In this document: positions 31,017 through 32,857 of the stretch, piece by piece
How positions within the stretch are numbered: the stretch's first letter is position 1
Layout of the letters: each line of letters starts with the position of its first letter
Assembly: GCF_003943655.1 (NCBI RefSeq)
Contig: NZ_RJMM01000001.1
Location: 17,567 to 50,423, forward strand
DNA from: Streptococcus sanguinis
Lineage (GTDB): Bacteria > Bacillota > Bacilli > Lactobacillales > Streptococcaceae
Length of the DNA stretch: 32,857 bases
Reading direction: 5' to 3'
Position numbers and translations under genes: made by a program
Notes under the pieces: generated by a model
The model's input: the letters and a program-made list of their open reading frames with translations, nothing else
Told to the model about the DNA's origin: nothing
Database searches by the model: none

Positions 31017-31793
31017 CTAAAAATAACAATTAATGTCATGCTTCAAAAAGACATCTTGGTATTCAAATAAGTCTTCAGGGTGCAAGGCCTTGACATCTTC
31101 CATGGCATACTTTCGGCCAAGTAATTTGTATTTATTTTCGCCAAATTGATGGAAAGGCAACAGCTGGACTTGATTGATGGATAGTTCATTAAACAAAGTC
31201 GCAAACCGCTCTGCATCTTCTAAGGAGTCGTTAAAATCTGGAATGACAGGAATGCGGAGAACAATCGTCTTTTGATGAGTAAAGGCGTAGTGGATATTCT
31301 GAACAATTAATTCGTTTTTTACTCCAGTCACCTTGCGGTGGCTGACAGAGTTATAATGTTTCAGGTCTGTATAGATAAAATCAACGTACTGGATGAGATC
31401 CACGAATTTTTCGTGTTCTACAAAGGCAGTTGTTTCGATAGCAGTATGAATCCCTTTTTCCTTAGCTGCTTTAAGAATGGCCTTGGCAAATTCAAACTGG
31501 GCGAATATCTCTCCGCCAGATAAGGTCAGGCCGCCACCAGACTCTTCATAAAAATCTCTGTCCTTTAGGACTTCGTTGATAATCTCCTCGACGCTTCTCT
31601 CCTCCCCTATAGTGATGCTTTTTTTGATAGTAGCATCCAGCATAGGTTCGGGTTTTAATTGCTGTGATTCTGGATTAGAGCACCAAGGGCAGCGTAGAGG
31701 ACAGCCCTTGAGGAAAACCGTTGTACGAATCCCTGGTCCATCATGAATACTGAAATGTTGGATGTTGAAAATAATTCCTTTTGTTGTTTCCAT
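31017..31793 (-). CDS. Glycyl-radical enzyme activating protein (PflA-family radical SAM enzyme)
   Basis: The 258-residue radical-SAM activase installs a glycyl radical on a partner enzyme under anaerobic conditions. The cluster motif is CxxxCxxC in KGCPLRCPWCSNP, preceded by the family signature SIHDGPGIRTTVFL; LTLSGGE follows. It lacks the extra ferredoxin insert seen in the CutD and HpdA activases, and so resembles the short PflA type. The frame extends to 31820, but that start sits on the -10 of its promoter; AAAGGAGG before ATG 31793 decides the start. It is divergent from the DeoR gene. The same order in S. pneumoniae (activase, DeoR, second regulator, PTS, PflD-type enzyme) suggests the partner enzyme lies beyond the right edge. 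Confidence 0.92.
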   Translation of the reverse strand: METTKGIIFNIQHFSIHDGPGIRTTVFLKGCPLRCPWCSNPESQQLKPEPMLDATIKKSITIGEERSVEEIINEVLKDRDFYEESGGGLTLSGGEIFAQFEFAKAILKAAKEKGIHTAIETTAFVEHEKFVDLIQYVDFIYTDLKHYNSVSHRKVTGVKNELIVQNIHYAFTHQKTIVLRIPVIPDFNDSLEDAERFATLFNELSINQVQLLPFHQFGENKYKLLGRKYAMEDVKALHPEDLFEYQDVFLKHDINCYF

Positions 31794-31818
31794 ACTCAGG
31801 CCTCCTTTGGATATAATC

Positions 31819-31847
31819 ATTATAACTTATTTTAGAAAGAAAAACAA
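31819..31847 (-). promoter_or_regulatory. Promoter of the glycyl-radical activase gene
   Basis: Minus strand: TTGTTT (31847-31842), a 17-bp spacer and TATAAT (31824-31819). Transcription would start near 31812, giving a leader of about 20 bases. The DeoR gene diverges from this region, with TACAAT (31895-31900) as its probable -10. Confidence 0.75.
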
Positions 31848-31917
31848 TTACGAATGAAAGTTATTTTTATTTTATTTTTAAGACGTCTTTTGTTACAATA
31901 ATAGCAGAGGTGATAGA

Positions 31918-32661
31918 ATGGAACGTTTAGATGAAATTGTTAAATTAGTATCTGAATTTGAACGAATCGATGTCAATACTTTGTCTGACCGCTTAAAAGT
32001 GTCCAAAGTAACGATTCGCAAAGATTTGGATAAGCTGGAAACCAAAGGTCTGTTGCGCAGAGAGCATGGCTATGCTGTTTTAAATAGCGGCGATGATCTG
32101 AATGTCAGGCTTTCCTTTCATTATGATACCAAGCGCCGAATTGCTCAGGAAGCAGCAAAAATCGTTCAGGATAATGAAACCATTATGATCGAATCAGGTT
32201 CGACCTGTGCCTTGCTAGCTGAGGAAATCTGCCGGACGAAGAAGAATGTCAAGATTATTACCAATTCTTATTTTATTGCGGATTATATAAAACAAACTGA
32301 TTCTTGTAAAATTATCTTACTGGGCGGAGAATTTCAGAAAGATTCTCAAGTGACAGTAGGGCCTCTTCTCAAGGAAATGATCCGCTTTTTCCACGTAGAA
32401 CATGCTTTTGTCGGAACAGATGGCTATGATGAAAATCTAGGCTTTACAGGCAAGGATCTGATGCGGAGTGAGGTTGTGCAGTATATGTCAGAAGCATCTG
32501 ACCGGATGATTGTCTTGACGGACTCAAGTAAGTTTACCAGAAAAGGAATAGTTAAGAGATTTGGCTTCAAGCAGATTGCCCAAGTGGTGACTGACAAGGC
32601 GATTCCTAAAGAGGCTGTTGAGCGCTTGAAAGCTGCCGATATCAAGCTGACTCTGATCTAG
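31918..32661 (+). CDS. DeoR-family transcriptional regulator
   Basis: The 247-residue regulator has an N-terminal HTH (about 1-57, VNTLSDRLKVSKVTIRKDLDKLETKGLLRREHGYA) and the DeoR sensor domain (about 75-230, with IMIESGSTCALLAEEI, ITNSYFIADYI, LGGEFQ, HAFVGTDGYDENLGFTG and VLTDSSKF), typical for binding a sugar phosphate. GAGGTG precedes ATG 31918. It is divergent from the activase and followed 16 bp later by a second regulator, probably in one operon. The likely targets are the glycyl-radical enzyme operon and the activase. Confidence 0.93.
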   Translation: MERLDEIVKLVSEFERIDVNTLSDRLKVSKVTIRKDLDKLETKGLLRREHGYAVLNSGDDLNVRLSFHYDTKRRIAQEAAKIVQDNETIMIESGSTCALLAEEICRTKKNVKIITNSYFIADYIKQTDSCKIILLGGEFQKDSQVTVGPLLKEMIRFFHVEHAFVGTDGYDENLGFTGKDLMRSEVVQYMSEASDRMIVLTDSSKFTRKGIVKRFGFKQIAQVVTDKAIPKEAVERLKAADIKLTLI

Positions 32662-32677
32662 CAGAGAAGGAGATAAG

Positions 32678-32857
32678 ATGAAAAATGAAAGAAAAAAACT
32701 ATTGGCAAAAATTGCTTATCTCTACTATATCGAAGAAAGAAGCCAGTCTGACATTGCGGCTGAGACAGGGATTTATCGCACCACCATTAGCCGAATGCTG
32801 GCAGAAGCTAAAAAAGAGGGCATTGTAAAGATTGAGATTGAAGACTTTGATACCCGC
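32678..32857 (+). CDS. SorC/DeoR-type sugar-binding regulator, 5' part only
   Basis: Sixty codons are visible and the frame is open to the window edge. AGAAGGAG precedes ATG 32678. The visible part is an HTH: KIAYLYYIEERSQSDIAAE, then GIYRTTISRMLAEAKKEGIV. This is the pattern of SorC-family regulators, which have a sugar-binding domain after the HTH; that part lies beyond the edge. Two regulators in a row match the pneumococcal locus described for the activase gene. Confidence 0.8.
   Translation, partial: MKNERKKLLAKIAYLYYIEERSQSDIAAETGIYRTTISRMLAEAKKEGIVKIEIEDFDTR

Overview
The window looks like a chromosomal segment of an oral streptococcus, most likely Streptococcus sanguinis or a close relative. 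This rests on protein content (a SloR/ScaR/PsaR-type Mn regulator, an SsaB/ScaA/PsaA-type Mn transporter divergent from pepO, a YSIRK-type signal peptide, two LPKTG-anchored surface proteins), moderate GC, AGGAGG-type ribosome binding sites and TTGACA-17-TATAAT promoters. The species call is inference; no rRNA or other marker gene is present. I saw no tRNA, rRNA, CRISPR array, transposase or phage gene.

Layout. 1-1260: a lipoprotein gene, a decayed reading frame, and a self-contained unit (promoter, structured leader, 44-codon membrane peptide, terminator). 1261-4031: rel and dtd, closed by a 28-bp perfect palindrome shared with a convergent nucleotidyltransferase-like gene (4073-4870). 4871-5369 has no recognisable gene. 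5370-7728: a CPBP-family membrane protease, then on the minus strand a MarR regulator plus EVE-domain operon and the DtxR-family manganese regulator. 7957-14746: three plus-strand units, namely a secreted cysteine-peptidase-like protein with six GBS_Bsp-like repeats, an LPXTG protein with a SEC10/PgrA-like centre, and a streptococcal protein of unknown function (DUF3114-like). 14767-17928 (minus): tpx and the three-gene manganese ABC transporter, whose promoter carries a perfect ScaR-type palindrome; pepO diverges from it.

20077-27315 is a carbohydrate locus: a TIM-barrel-like protein of unknown function, a ROK repressor, lactose-family PTS IIB, IIA and IIC, a GH35 beta-galactosidase and an aldo/keto reductase. 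Both plus-strand promoters overlap a CcpA cre-like site, and both are followed by a shared element (TATTCT, TTTGGAT, GTTTAT) in opposite orientations, a good candidate for the ROK operator. This suggests one regulon for uptake and cytoplasmic cleavage of a beta-galactoside.

27434-32857: a second LPXTG protein of unknown fold, a membrane-anchored NERD-domain protein with a topoisomerase-type zinc ribbon, a family 2 glycosyltransferase, and the left end of a second glycyl-radical-enzyme locus (activating enzyme, DeoR regulator, start of a SorC-type regulator). That locus runs off the right edge.

The least explained items are the 44-codon peptide unit before rel, the DUF3114-like protein, the MarR-EVE pair, the TIM-barrel gene with the shared operator, and the pairing of a lactose-family PTS with a GH35 enzyme.
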